This document shows, piece after piece, positions 39,140 to 47,892 of a stretch of DNA of 64,000 bases. The notes below the pieces were generated by a model. The model searched no databases. It was not told the origin of the DNA and was given only the letters and a program-made list of their open reading frames with translations. A program made the position numbers and the translations under genes. The stretch lies in NCBI RefSeq assembly GCF_001044235.1, contig NZ_JYNL01000010.1:1-64000 (forward strand), read 5' to 3'. Origin of the DNA: Mycolicibacterium chlorophenolicum (GTDB lineage: Bacteria; Actinomycetota; Actinomycetes; Mycobacteriales; Mycobacteriaceae). Position 1 is the stretch's first letter; every line of letters begins with the position of its first letter.

Positions 39140-40624
39140 TCAGGCTATCTGGTAATCGGTGAGCGGGAAGTGCTCCTGCTCCTTGACCGCCTGCCGGATG
39201 GACGTGGGCCGGAACAGCGGCGCCTCACCGGAGCTGTTGAACCAGTACGACCTCGAGTTGGTGCAGTCGCCGAGCCGGAACACCGAGTCGTCGAGCAGGG
39301 TGAGCATGCGGTCGAGGAACCGGTCATTGGCCTCTTCGGTCACCTCGAAGGTACGGCCGCCGGTGCGCTGCAGCTCGCCGAAGAGCCGCTTCATGTGCCG
39401 CATCTGGTACTCGACGGTGTCGAACCAGGACATGCCCACCCACGCGTACGGGCTGGCCTGGGTCACCATGTTCGGGAACATCGGCACGGTCATGCCCTCG
39501 TAGGCCTGGAACCGGTTCTCCCGCCACCACTTTCCGAGATCGCGGCCCTGCCTGCCGATCACCGGGATCGCGGGCAGGTTGGATTCCCACACGTCGAACC
39601 CGGTGGCCAGCACCAGGGTGTCGACGGCGCGCTTGACGCCGTCCCTGCCGACGATGCCGTCGGGTTCGATGCGTTCGATGCCCGCGGTCTCCAGATGCAC
39701 GTGCGGCTTGTTGAACGTGCGGTAGTACACATTGGACAGCGTCGGGCGCTTGCAGCCGAAGTCGTAGTTCGGGGTCAGCTTGCGCCGCAGCTCCTTGTCA
39801 CGGATCGCCAGGAAGCGGTGCAGTGCGCCGATGCGGGCGGCCGCGGTGTTCACCGGGCGGAACTGACGGAACTTCCACATCGCGATGGTGACCATGATGT
39901 CCAGGAACAGATCGCTGGACCTGCGCAGAAGCTGTTGCGTGACAGGGAATCTCGCAAACAGCCGCTGCGCTGCCGGACCGAAGGCGAGGTCGAACTTCGG
40001 CATCACCCAGATGGGGGTGCGCTGATAGACCGTCAGCTCGGCGACGTCCTCGGCCAGCTTGGGGATCAGTTGCACCCCGGTCGAACCGGTGCCGATGATC
40101 GCCGCTTTCCTGCCGCGCAGCGCATAGTCGTCGTTCCACTCCTGGGCGTGCAGCACGGTGCCCGCGAAGTCCTCGATGCCGGGGATGTCGGGTTTCTTCG
40201 GCTGGCACAGGTACCCCGTCGCCAGGATCAGGAACTGCGCGCGCAACGTCTGGCCGCCCTGGAGGGACACCTGCCAGGTCTGCGACTCCTCGTCCCAGCG
40301 CGCCCCCTCCACGGTGGTGTTGAAGCGCATGTAGCGACGCAGGTCGTATTTGTCGGCGACGTGCTCGGCGTAGCTCTTGAGCTCCGCGCCCGGCGCGTAC
40401 AGCCTCGACCAGTACGGGTTGGGCTCGAACCAGTAGGAGTACGTGGTCGACGGCACGTCGACCGTCAACCCCGGGTACCGGTTCACATGCCAGGTACCGC
40501 CGAGATCGTCCTCGCGATCGAGGATCGCGATGTTGCGGTAGCCCAGCCGGTTGAGCTGGATGGCGGCACCCATGCCGCCGAATCCCGCACCGACGATGAC
40601 GGCGTCGAACTGCTCCGTACTCAC
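39140..40624 (-). CDS. Baeyer–Villiger-type flavin monooxygenase (second copy)
   Basis: A 494-residue BVMO with FAD motif GAGFGGMGAAIQL, fingerprint FAGTVLHAQEW at ~155 and NADPH motif IIGTGSTGVQL at ~177. It is a near relative of the enzyme at 33246-34733, with shared openings and ends (EFPLTDYQIA versus NFPLSDYSFA), indicating duplication and divergence on opposite strands about 5 kb apart. ATG 40624. It heads a likely operon with the CYP138-like P450, which could hydroxylate and then oxidise the same ketone-bearing lipid. Confidence 0.88.
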   Translation of the reverse strand: MSTEQFDAVIVGAGFGGMGAAIQLNRLGYRNIAILDREDDLGGTWHVNRYPGLTVDVPSTTYSYWFEPNPYWSRLYAPGAELKSYAEHVADKYDLRRYMRFNTTVEGARWDEESQTWQVSLQGGQTLRAQFLILATGYLCQPKKPDIPGIEDFAGTVLHAQEWNDDYALRGRKAAIIGTGSTGVQLIPKLAEDVAELTVYQRTPIWVMPKFDLAFGPAAQRLFARFPVTQQLLRRSSDLFLDIMVTIAMWKFRQFRPVNTAAARIGALHRFLAIRDKELRRKLTPNYDFGCKRPTLSNVYYRTFNKPHVHLETAGIERIEPDGIVGRDGVKRAVDTLVLATGFDVWESNLPAIPVIGRQGRDLGKWWRENRFQAYEGMTVPMFPNMVTQASPYAWVGMSWFDTVEYQMRHMKRLFGELQRTGGRTFEVTEEANDRFLDRMLTLLDDSVFRLGDCTNSRSYWFNSSGEAPLFRPTSIRQAVKEQEHFPLTDYQIA

Positions 40625-40678
40625 GTGGCGATACTACGGGCAGTCAGAGACGCAGCAGGACGGTGGCCGACGCCAGTC

Positions 40679-42331
40679 CTATTCGCTGCCACCGCTGTCG
40701 GACCCGTTGCTGCTGCTCGCACTGCCGGCACCGGCCTTGGCGCCCTTCGACCCCGAGGTGTCCTTCTTGGCGTCGGAGGTGTCCTTCTTGGTCTCCGACT
40801 TGCTCTCCGAGGAGGACTTGCCTGCGGAGCTCTCCGCACCGGCGTCGGCGGACTTGGTGGTGTCCTCGGATTTGCGGTGCTTGCCGCCGAACGACCACTT
40901 CTTCGGCGACGACGCGGAGGCGTCGTCGCCGCCCTTGTCCGTCGTGGCCGAACCGGCGTCCGTCGCGGGCGAACCGGCGTCGGTCTTGCCGTCGGTGTCG
41001 GTCGCGTCGGTGGCCGGGGTCGTCTCCACGGGCGCCTTCTCGAACTTCTTCAGCAGGTTCGCGACCGCGTCCTTGACAACGTCGCCCTTCTGGGCGCCGT
41101 CGGTGGCCTCGGACGTCTCGGAGCTGTCGCCCTTGGTGGCGGACTCCTCCGTCGTGGCCGCGGTGGTGGTGGTCTCCGTGGTGGCGTCAGCCTTCTGCTC
41201 GGTCTGCTTGGCCGCCAGCGTCGCGGTGTCGGAGGTGGTCTCCTCCTTCTTCAGGCCCAGCTTCTCGAGCAGGTTCGTGACGCCCTTGTTCGACTCCTTG
41301 GCCTGGCTGCTCGGCGGCAGCTGACCGTCGAACGGCGTCGGATCCTCGGGGTGCTCGGGGTCGCAGCTCGGGCACAGGACCTTGACGAACGGCTTGATGA
41401 ACGGCGTCACCAGCGTGTAGGGGAAGCCCTTCCACAGGAAGCTGCCCGGCACGAAGGGGTTGAAGTCCTGCCACAGCGCCTTGCCGAAGCGCGCGAGGGA
41501 CTGACCCACCTCCTTCAGCGTGATCGCCTCGGGACGGTTCGTCGTCGGGTCGGCCAGCATGTAGTTGATGACGTTCCAGATCGGGTCGTACGGGTTGATC
41601 TGGATGTGCGCACCCGACCACGGCACCGGAGCGCCCTCTTCGCCGGGGATGGCCTCGCCCGCGGCGCCCTCGGCGTCACTGACCGGGTTGTTCAGCGCGG
41701 GGAACGTGTAGCCGTAGATCAGGTCCCAGATCGGCGCGGTGAACATCTTGGACAGGATCGCGCCGGCGTCCTGACAGGTCGGCGGGGCGGTGCCCGTGCA
41801 GCCGGAGTTCATCGGCAGGTTGGCCTTGGCCCACCAGGACACATGCTCGCCCAGCGGATTCGACAGCGCCTTGAACGGGATCAGCAGGTTGGTGACCGCA
41901 GTGATCTTCGGCGGGTCGGCCGGGTCGTAGCCGAGCACGTTGACCGGGTCGTAGACCCACCAGCTGCCGGTGACCTCGAGCGCGTAGGACAGGTCGTTGA
42001 GACCGTCGAGGTAGGCGCGGGGGACGCTGATGATCGCGTTGAGGATGTTGGCCGGCACGTTGAGGATCGAGCCGTTGCTCGTGTCGACCGTGATCGGCGT
42101 GTAGGACTGCGGGGCGTAGATGTCGCAGTTGTCGGTGTGGTAGCCCGAGCAGGGGACCCCGTCGCCGCTGCCGTCGATCGGGGCGCCGGGAACCGCGGCC
42201 GCGGTGAGGCTGTAGGCGTCATTGGCGATCCGGGTCTGCGGCGTGACCGGCTGGATCGGGGTCACGGAAATGACGCTGGCCCCCACCAGCGCCACGCCCG
42301 CCGTGACATACGGACGTACGGAGGCAGGCAT
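40679..42331 (-). CDS. Secreted mycobacterial protein with low-complexity tail (paralogue A)
   Basis: A 550-residue protein of a family with no assigned function. ATG 42331 follows GAAAGGGGCGTC. The N-terminal signal (MPASVRPYVTAGVALVGASVISVTPIQP) is almost identical to that of the gene at 44221-45741. A folded part (about 50-390) has matching landmarks: WWAKANLPMNSGC, YGYTFPA, and a C-x-x-C (LCPSCDP). The last ~160 residues are Thr/Ser/Glu/Lys-rich, containing DVVKDAVANLLKKFE and a GKHRKSED patch. The two paralogues also share their promoter. Surface or envelope location is inferred. Confidence 0.75.
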   Translation of the reverse strand: MPASVRPYVTAGVALVGASVISVTPIQPVTPQTRIANDAYSLTAAAVPGAPIDGSGDGVPCSGYHTDNCDIYAPQSYTPITVDTSNGSILNVPANILNAIISVPRAYLDGLNDLSYALEVTGSWWVYDPVNVLGYDPADPPKITAVTNLLIPFKALSNPLGEHVSWWAKANLPMNSGCTGTAPPTCQDAGAILSKMFTAPIWDLIYGYTFPALNNPVSDAEGAAGEAIPGEEGAPVPWSGAHIQINPYDPIWNVINYMLADPTTNRPEAITLKEVGQSLARFGKALWQDFNPFVPGSFLWKGFPYTLVTPFIKPFVKVLCPSCDPEHPEDPTPFDGQLPPSSQAKESNKGVTNLLEKLGLKKEETTSDTATLAAKQTEQKADATTETTTTAATTEESATKGDSSETSEATDGAQKGDVVKDAVANLLKKFEKAPVETTPATDATDTDGKTDAGSPATDAGSATTDKGGDDASASSPKKWSFGGKHRKSEDTTKSADAGAESSAGKSSSESKSETKKDTSDAKKDTSGSKGAKAGAGSASSSNGSDSGGSE

Positions 42332-42376
42332 GACGCCCCTTTCGAGTGTTGCTGGACGATATCGACGACAGCGAAG

Positions 42377-42405
42377 AACGTATCCAAAAAGTGACCACGT
42401 GTCTA
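42377..42405 (-). promoter_or_regulatory. Sigma-A-type promoter shared by the paralogous pair (copy A)
   Basis: On the minus strand TAGACA (-35), a 17-bp spacer and TACGTT (-10) stand about 46-75 bp before the ATG. The same architecture with similar flanks (GACAGC.A.GAACGTATCC on the plus strand) precedes the paralogue at 45741, which supports function. Confidence 0.6.
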
Positions 42406-42576
42406 GCAAATCGATGCCATTCACATGATTGCGGGCATTTGCTGACGTCATCGTCAGAAAACCTGAAAGATATCTTAGAGCACGCCCGTCAGCAGTGCGA
42501 GACGCACCCTGCCAGCGAAGTATTCGCGGATCGAGCAACCCTGGAGCAATGCTTCACCCGGTTTGCCGCCCGACCG

Positions 42577-43359
42577 TCAGAGGCGGCGTTCGGTCAGCCA
42601 GGCGTCGATCCTGCGCGCGACGTCCTCCCAGCCCGCTTCCAGCATCATGTTGTGCCCCATCTGCGGGAAGAACTGCGCCGTCGTCCCGTAGGCGTGCGCG
42701 GTGGCGCGCACCTCGTCCTGGGTCACCGCGCCGTCGTCGGCGGCGCCGAGTACCAGTAGCGGGGCGTGCACCCGGGCGGGTCGTGGCAACCTCACCAGTC
42801 CGTCCAGTCCCGCGCGTGCACTCTCCTCCTGCAGCCGGCCCGCGTAACGCGACACCACCGCCTCGGGGGTGTGCGCGCTGAAGAACCGCTCCCGGGCGAG
42901 TTCCGGCGTGCTGACATACGGCAGCGACCGGCCCGTCGCCGTCAATTTCGCGAAATGCCAGGGATGGCGCCGGATCCAGCGCAGCCCCGATCGCAGATAG
43001 CCCTGCGGCGGCATCGAGGCCATCAGCACCCCGGCGGGTGCGTCGCGCACCTCCAGATACTTCTGCACCAGCACCCCGCCCATCGAGTGACCGATGACCA
43101 CCGGCCGCACCGGCAGCGCGTCGGCCGCGGTGACGACGTCGGCGACGAAATCGGCGAACGACAGGTCGCGCAGCTTCTTGTCGGTCGGACTGCCGCCGTG
43201 CCCGCGCAGGCTCACGGCCGTGGCGCGGTAGCCGCGGTCGGCGAAGAACGGCAGGAAGTGTTCCTCCCAGCACCACGCGGCGTGCCAGGCGCCGTGCACG
43301 AACAGCAGTGGGACAGGATGGGATTCGGAGACAGTTCCCCTGTCGATGACCTCGAGCAT
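42577..43359 (-). CDS. Alpha/beta-hydrolase (lipase/esterase-like)
   Basis: A 260-residue cytosolic hydrolase. FVHGAWHAAWCWEE holds the oxyanion-hole HG, VVIGHSMGGVLVQ the serine nucleophile, LLVLGAADDGAV the acid region, and FPQMGHNMMLE the catalytic His. Start ATG 43359. Fold and motifs place it with lysophospholipase/2-hydroxymuconate-type hydrolases; substrate not predictable. It is divergent from the SDR at 43411. The 245 bp to the next gene contain the paralogue A promoter. Confidence 0.85.
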   Translation of the reverse strand: MLEVIDRGTVSESHPVPLLFVHGAWHAAWCWEEHFLPFFADRGYRATAVSLRGHGGSPTDKKLRDLSFADFVADVVTAADALPVRPVVIGHSMGGVLVQKYLEVRDAPAGVLMASMPPQGYLRSGLRWIRRHPWHFAKLTATGRSLPYVSTPELARERFFSAHTPEAVVSRYAGRLQEESARAGLDGLVRLPRPARVHAPLLVLGAADDGAVTQDEVRATAHAYGTTAQFFPQMGHNMMLEAGWEDVARRIDAWLTERRL

Positions 43360-43410
43360 CGCGGGCCAGCGTATACGCGCCCGTGCGCCTGCGGTCGTTA
43401 CCATCCCCCC

Positions 43411-44196
43411 ATGGCCCTCCCCCCGCCCGGTGCCGAGCGCACCGTCGTGATCACCGGCGCGTCGTCGGGCATCGGCGCCCAGATCGCGCGCGGTCTGGCC
43501 CGGCGCGGTTATCCGCTGACACTGGTCGCGCGCCGGCGCGACCGCCTCGACGCGCTGGCCGACGAACTGCGCGGTCCGGCACGCCCGGTCGACGTGCTGG
43601 CCGTCGACCTCGACGACGCCGACGACCGGGCCGCCGTCGCCGAGCGGCTGCGCGGCGGAGGGTTGGCCGGCCTGGTCAACAGCGCGGGCTTCGGGACCAA
43701 CGGCCTGTTCCAGGATCTGCCGGCCGAACGGGAGAGCGGCCAGGTGGTGCTGAACGTTCTCGCTCTGACCGAGCTCACCCACGCCGCGCTGCCGTCGATG
43801 ATCGGGCAGGGGTCCGGCGCGATCCTCAACCTCGGCTCGATCGCCGGCTTCCAGCCGCTGCCGGGGGCCGCGGTGTATTCGGCGAGCAAGGCCTACGTGC
43901 AGACCTTCTCCGAGGCCGTCCACGAGGGACTGCGCGGCACCGGGGTGTCGTGCACCGCGCTGTGCCCGGGGCCGGTGCCCACCGAGTGGTGGGAGGTGGC
44001 CGGCGAGGCCCCGCCCGGCGGGCCGGTCCAGGTCTCGGCCGAGGAGGTCGCCGAGGCCGGCATCGACGGCATGCTCGCCGGGAAACGCCTCGTCGTGCCG
44101 GGCCTGCTGCCCAAACTCACCGGGCTGGGTGGGCGGTTCACGCCGCGGGCCCTGCTGCTGCCCGCGCTGCGCAGGGCCGCCGCGCGCCGCGGGTAG
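43411..44196 (+). CDS. SDR-family oxidoreductase
   Basis: A 261-residue classical SDR. TGASSGIG with ARRRDRL (an arginine favouring NADP), NSAG, NLGSIAG and YSASK are present. Its tail (about 235-261) is basic and hydrophobic. It belongs to the DltE/YqjQ-like group found in mycobacteria beside lipid genes. ATG 43411. Divergent from the alpha/beta-hydrolase with a 51-bp spacer, so the two may share control. Confidence 0.86.
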   Translation: MALPPPGAERTVVITGASSGIGAQIARGLARRGYPLTLVARRRDRLDALADELRGPARPVDVLAVDLDDADDRAAVAERLRGGGLAGLVNSAGFGTNGLFQDLPAERESGQVVLNVLALTELTHAALPSMIGQGSGAILNLGSIAGFQPLPGAAVYSASKAYVQTFSEAVHEGLRGTGVSCTALCPGPVPTEWWEVAGEAPPGGPVQVSAEEVAEAGIDGMLAGKRLVVPGLLPKLTGLGGRFTPRALLLPALRRAAARRG

Positions 44197-44220
44197 CGGC
44201 GCACGGCGACTCGCTGCGCG

Positions 44221-45741
44221 TTACTCGGCGCCGCCGGAACCCTTGTCCGACGAGCCCTTGTCCGACGACGAGCCCTTGTCCGACGACGCGCCCTTGTCCG
44301 ACGAGGTGCTCCTGTCCGACGACGAGCCCTTGTCCGAGCTGACCTTGTCCCGGATCGAGCTCACCGAGTTGGTGTCGTCGCCCTCGGACTTGCGGTGCTT
44401 GCCGAACAGCCCGGTCCGCGTCGGCTTCGCCGATTCCGCGGCGCCGTCCGTGCCGTCCTTGGCGGTGTCCGACGCGGTCTCCGCCGTGGTCCCGGTCCCG
44501 GCCTCGGTCTCCGTCGCGGCGGATTCGGTGGCCTCGGCCGGCTTCTCCGCAACCTCGGCCGCAGGCTCCGCAGGGGCCGGGGCCGCGGCGTCGTCGGTCT
44601 CGCCGGCTAACTCGAACTTCTTCAGCAGACCCGTCACCGCGTCCTTCACCGGGTGCGAACTCTCAGACTTCTCTTCACGGTTTGCGAGAGTTCCGGTGTT
44701 TGCCTCCGGGGCCTCGGGCGCCGTCGCGGCCGCGAGCGTGGCCGTCGGGGTCGCTTCCGTGGTGGCCTGCTGGTTCGGCGGGTAGTTCTCGTAGAGCCAC
44801 GGGTTGTCGTAGACCGGCTTGCCGGGTGTGCACGACGGGCACAGCAGAGGGGCCAGCGCGCGGAAAAGCGGCGCGAAACTGGTCTGCTCGTCGTTGAACC
44901 ACTCGCTGTTCTGCACGAACGGGTAGAACGAGTCGAACAGCGCCTTGCCCAGCTTGGCCGGCACCGAGAAGTAGTCGCTCAGCGGCACGGTCTCCGGGCC
45001 GGTGGGCGGTGCGGTCAGGTAGTCCCACATCGACGTCATCGGACCGAACGGATCCAGCTTGACGGTCTGGCCCGCCCACGACACCGGCTCACCGGTGAAC
45101 GGGTTGGTCGAACCCTCCTCGCCCGCGGCGGGGAACGTGTAGCCCTGGTAGAGGTCGAGCAGCGACACCTTGAACATGCTGCCGAGCAGCCCGCCGAGGT
45201 TCGGGCACGCGCCGGGCAACGCCGCGCAACCGGAGTTCATCGGCAGATTGGCCTGGGCCCACCAGCTCAGGTCCTGGCCGAGCACCGACGAGAACGGCTT
45301 GATCGGGATCAGCATGTCGACGAAGCCCTTCAGCTTCGGCGGATCCCACTCGTCGAACCCGAACACGTTGGTCGGGCCCCACACCTGCCAGCTGCCGGTG
45401 CCGATCATCGCGTCGGCGAACCGGTCCATGGCCTGGATCTCCCACGCCGGGATGCTCAGGGCCATGTTGAGCAGGTTGATCGGGACGTAGAGCAGCGACG
45501 GGTCGGTGCCCAGCGCGGTGACCGGCAGGCCCGTGGGCAGCGCCGCGGCGCCGGAGGCGTCGCCGCACAGCGCCGAGACGGATCCCGGTGCGCAGGTGGG
45601 GCTCGACGCGGCGGTCAGGCTGTATTCCTGGGTGACCGCGCGGTCGGCGAGGGACACCGGTTGGATCGGAGTGACGGAGATGACGCTGGCCCCTACCAGT
45701 GCCACGCCGGCCGTGACATAAGGCCGTACGGCAGCAGGCAT
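44221..45741 (-). CDS. Secreted mycobacterial protein with low-complexity tail (paralogue B)
   Basis: A 506-residue paralogue of the protein at 40679-42331: same signal peptide, same landmarks (LSWWAQANLPMNSGC, YQGYTFPA, LCPSCTP) and same tail modules (HPVKDAVTGLLKKFE, LFGKHRKSEG). The tail ends in a run of SSDKG-type repeats. ATG 45741 follows GAAAGGGGCGTC. The Cys positions (NSGC...ACP and CPSC) are kept in both, suggesting two disulphides. Function unknown; a duplicated surface protein is the simplest reading. Confidence 0.75.
   Translation of the reverse strand: MPAAVRPYVTAGVALVGASVISVTPIQPVSLADRAVTQEYSLTAASSPTCAPGSVSALCGDASGAAALPTGLPVTALGTDPSLLYVPINLLNMALSIPAWEIQAMDRFADAMIGTGSWQVWGPTNVFGFDEWDPPKLKGFVDMLIPIKPFSSVLGQDLSWWAQANLPMNSGCAALPGACPNLGGLLGSMFKVSLLDLYQGYTFPAAGEEGSTNPFTGEPVSWAGQTVKLDPFGPMTSMWDYLTAPPTGPETVPLSDYFSVPAKLGKALFDSFYPFVQNSEWFNDEQTSFAPLFRALAPLLCPSCTPGKPVYDNPWLYENYPPNQQATTEATPTATLAAATAPEAPEANTGTLANREEKSESSHPVKDAVTGLLKKFELAGETDDAAAPAPAEPAAEVAEKPAEATESAATETEAGTGTTAETASDTAKDGTDGAAESAKPTRTGLFGKHRKSEGDDTNSVSSIRDKVSSDKGSSSDRSTSSDKGASSDKGSSSDKGSSDKGSGGAE
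44240..44338 (-). repeat. SSDKG-coding repeat tract
   Basis: About six imperfect units built on CCCTTGTCCGACGA (plus strand), 15-18 bp each, encode Ser-Asp-Lys-Gly runs at the C-terminus of paralogue B. Likely prone to length change by slippage. Confidence 0.8.
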
Positions 45742-45802
45742 GACGCCCCTTTCAGGTTCAACTGTGAATCGACTGTGCGTGAACAGATCCCCGACAGCAA
45801 GG

Positions 45803-45831
45803 AACGTATCCCACCCGGCCACGGGTGTCCA
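45803..45831 (-). promoter_or_regulatory. Sigma-A-type promoter shared by the paralogous pair (copy B)
   Basis: On the minus strand TGGACA (-35), 17-bp spacer and TACGTT (-10), about 62-90 bp before ATG 45741. Spacing and -10 are identical to copy A at 42377-42405, while the spacer sequence differs, so selection on the elements is likely. Confidence 0.6.
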
Positions 45832-45879
45832 GCAAAGCGAGATGACCGCGCCGAGACGCTTCCGCGGTTGACGTGTGCG

Positions 45880-46599
45880 TCAGTTCTGCAGTGTCCGGCG
45901 CGGGCCGAACCAGGCCCGGTTGCCGTACCGGTCCAGATGCACGACTTCGTCGACGGGCCTGCGGGTTGTCGGTCCGTACCGGCCTTTCGGCCAGCCCAGC
46001 GGCACGACCGCGCACGGGGTGACGTCCAGCGGCAGCCCGAGCACCCGTCGGGCCGACGTCACGTTCCACAGTGGCAACGTGATCAGGGAGGCGCCCAGCC
46101 CCATGGAGCGCGCTGCCAGCAACAGGTTCTGCAGGCTGGGGTAGATCGATCCGTAGAACGACGACGCGGCCGCGTGCGGCATCGGCACGAACGGCACCTT
46201 GCCGTCCCGGGCGCCCAGGCGCAGGCAGGCGATCACCAGCACGGGGATCTCGGTGAAGTGTTCGAGCTGCCATTCGATGGCCTTCACGCTCTTGGCCATC
46301 TCGTCGTCGTAGGAGGCGATGTCGCGGATCGACGTGCGGTGGAACACCCGCCAGGCGATCCGGTAGCGCCGCTGCAGCTTCTTCTTGATCCGCGGGTCCT
46401 TGACGACGACGAACTCCCAGTTCTGCCCGTTCGCGCCGGTGGGTGCCCGCAGTGCGAGCTCGATGCACCTCAGCACGATCGCGTCGTCGACCGGGTCGGG
46501 CCGGACCCGCCGGATCGCCCGCTGCGTCATCATCGCCTCGACCAACGGCATGTCCAGCCGGGCCAGCGCGTCGGCGGTGGCCGGGATCGGCTCGGGCAT
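45880..46599 (-). CDS. Nitroreductase-family flavoprotein
   Basis: A 239-residue FMN-dependent NAD(P)H oxidoreductase with the nitroreductase fold. AIRRVRPDPVDDAIVLRCIELALRAPTGANGQNWEFVVV is the usual N-terminal FMN-binding block, and MGLGASLITLPLWN the C-terminal one. An insert near residues 85-125 (KKKLQRRYRIAWRVFHR) is longer than in classical NfsB. ATG 46599 starts 2 bp after the DUF2505 stop. Third gene of a tight operon with a flavodoxin, suggesting FMN-based electron transfer. Confidence 0.88.
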   Translation of the reverse strand: MPEPIPATADALARLDMPLVEAMMTQRAIRRVRPDPVDDAIVLRCIELALRAPTGANGQNWEFVVVKDPRIKKKLQRRYRIAWRVFHRTSIRDIASYDDEMAKSVKAIEWQLEHFTEIPVLVIACLRLGARDGKVPFVPMPHAAASSFYGSIYPSLQNLLLAARSMGLGASLITLPLWNVTSARRVLGLPLDVTPCAVVPLGWPKGRYGPTTRRPVDEVVHLDRYGNRAWFGPRRTLQN

Positions 46600-46601
46600 C
46601 G

Positions 46602-47108
46602 CTAGGCCTCCCCGGCGATCCACGACGCGGTGAACTGCTGCATCTGCGGTACCTCCCGGGCGATCAGATCGGCGACGTAGCGTTCGATGCGGCCGCCCAT
46701 GATCGGGATCCGCACCTCCAGCGAGCCCCGCACCCGCAGCCGCGAGCCCGCCGGAACCGGTTGCAGCACCATGGTTCCCGCGCCCGAACTGGGCACCCCG
46801 CGGGCGGCGATGGTGAACTCACCGTGCACCTGCCCGTCGGTCGCGGGCCGCCACGACTCGGTCCGGGTGATCGCGGTGTCGCCGGGCAGCAGCCGGCCGA
46901 TCGCGCCGGGCAGCATCTCCTGGCGCAGATCCTGGGTGGTGCGCACGACGATGCCGCCGTCGTCGTCGACGACCAGCGAGTCCAGCGTCATCGAGTCACC
47001 GCCGTAGGCTGCCAGCCGGGCCAGCCAGTACTCCTGGGCACTGAATGCGGCGACGACATCGGCGACGCCTGCCGACGTCTCGGTCGTCACGTCGAAGGGA
47101 CGGGGCAC
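46602..47108 (-). CDS. DUF2505 (SRPBCC-fold) protein
   Basis: A 168-residue helix-grip/START-like domain, actinobacterial DUF2505, likely to bind a hydrophobic ligand in a central cavity. The call rests on FDVTTETSAGVADVVAAFSAQEYWLARL, the GIVVRTTQDL strand and the C-terminal helix GGRIERYVADLIAREV. GTG 47108 begins 6 bp after the flavodoxin stop. The middle position between a flavodoxin and a nitroreductase suggests it presents a lipophilic substrate or product. Confidence 0.78.
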   Translation of the reverse strand: MPRPFDVTTETSAGVADVVAAFSAQEYWLARLAAYGGDSMTLDSLVVDDDGGIVVRTTQDLRQEMLPGAIGRLLPGDTAITRTESWRPATDGQVHGEFTIAARGVPSSGAGTMVLQPVPAGSRLRVRGSLEVRIPIMGGRIERYVADLIAREVPQMQQFTASWIAGEA

Positions 47109-47113
47109 GTCGG

Positions 47114-47815
47114 TTACGTCTCCTGCTTCTGCCGGCCGAACACCTTGTCCGCGACACGCGCGGCGAACCGGCGCGCCTCCTCGAGGTGGTCGTCGTCGAT
47201 GTTGGTCGGGGGCAGTTTCACCCCGAGGTAGCGGTCGCGGTACTCCCCCGTGCCCAGGTAGCTGGTCAGCGACAGCATCGACGGCAGCTCGCCACCCGGA
47301 TAGGTGAAGTGGATGCCGTCGACGTAGCGGCCGCCCTTCTTCTCGGCGAGCTTGCGCACCCCGGCGAGGTTCTTGCGCCACTTGCGCCGGCACACCACGA
47401 ACACCGCAAACCGCTTGCCCTCCAACAGCGGTCGCGCCTCGTGGGACTTCAGGAAGGACCGCAGCGGCATCGACACGGTGTCCCACCACGTCGGCGAGCC
47501 GATGCAGATCAGGTCGTAGTCGCCGGTGCGCACCGCGTCCGGGGTGCGGATGTCCCCGGTGCGCTGCAGCGTCTGCGCGGGCAGCATCCCGATGAACTCG
47601 GGCCACACCCGGCGCATCGGGAACCGCGAGAACCGCTCGGCGTAGCGCGGATCGGTGAACTCGATGGGCGCCTCGGTGACCTCGCAGCCGCGGGCGCGGA
47701 ACACCGTCGCCGCCGCATCCAGAACCTTCTTGGCCTGCCCGGTGTAGCTGTAGTAGAGCAGCAGCACCCGCGGCGACCGGGCCGCCGGTTGCGGTGATTC
47801 AGTCACCCTCGGCAC
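47114..47815 (-). CDS. Flavodoxin-like protein
   Basis: A 233-residue flavodoxin-fold protein. LLYYSYTGQAKKVLDAAATVF is the FMN phosphate loop and LICIGSPTWWDT the second flavin contact. It is longer than electron-carrier flavodoxins because of an Arg/Lys-rich C-terminal region (VVCRRKWRKN...). Some relatives are annotated as dialkylrecorsinol-condensing proteins. GTG 47815 is the likely start. First gene of the operon with the DUF2505 protein and the nitroreductase. Confidence 0.8.
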   Translation of the reverse strand: MPRVTESPQPAARSPRVLLLYYSYTGQAKKVLDAAATVFRARGCEVTEAPIEFTDPRYAERFSRFPMRRVWPEFIGMLPAQTLQRTGDIRTPDAVRTGDYDLICIGSPTWWDTVSMPLRSFLKSHEARPLLEGKRFAVFVVCRRKWRKNLAGVRKLAEKKGGRYVDGIHFTYPGGELPSMLSLTSYLGTGEYRDRYLGVKLPPTNIDDDHLEEARRFAARVADKVFGRQKQET

Positions 47816-47892
47816 ATCCTTTCCCTGATGTCATCCCTGGTGCGCACGCCCCGACGTGCCACGCCGGGCCTCAACCGCATAGCCTCACACAC

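Noticed and set aside
39077-42394. A 1,105-codon plus-strand frame
   Set aside because: Antisense to a BVMO and paralogue A, both with clear motifs and starts. The translation is repetitive Gly/Arg/Val typical of shadow frames.
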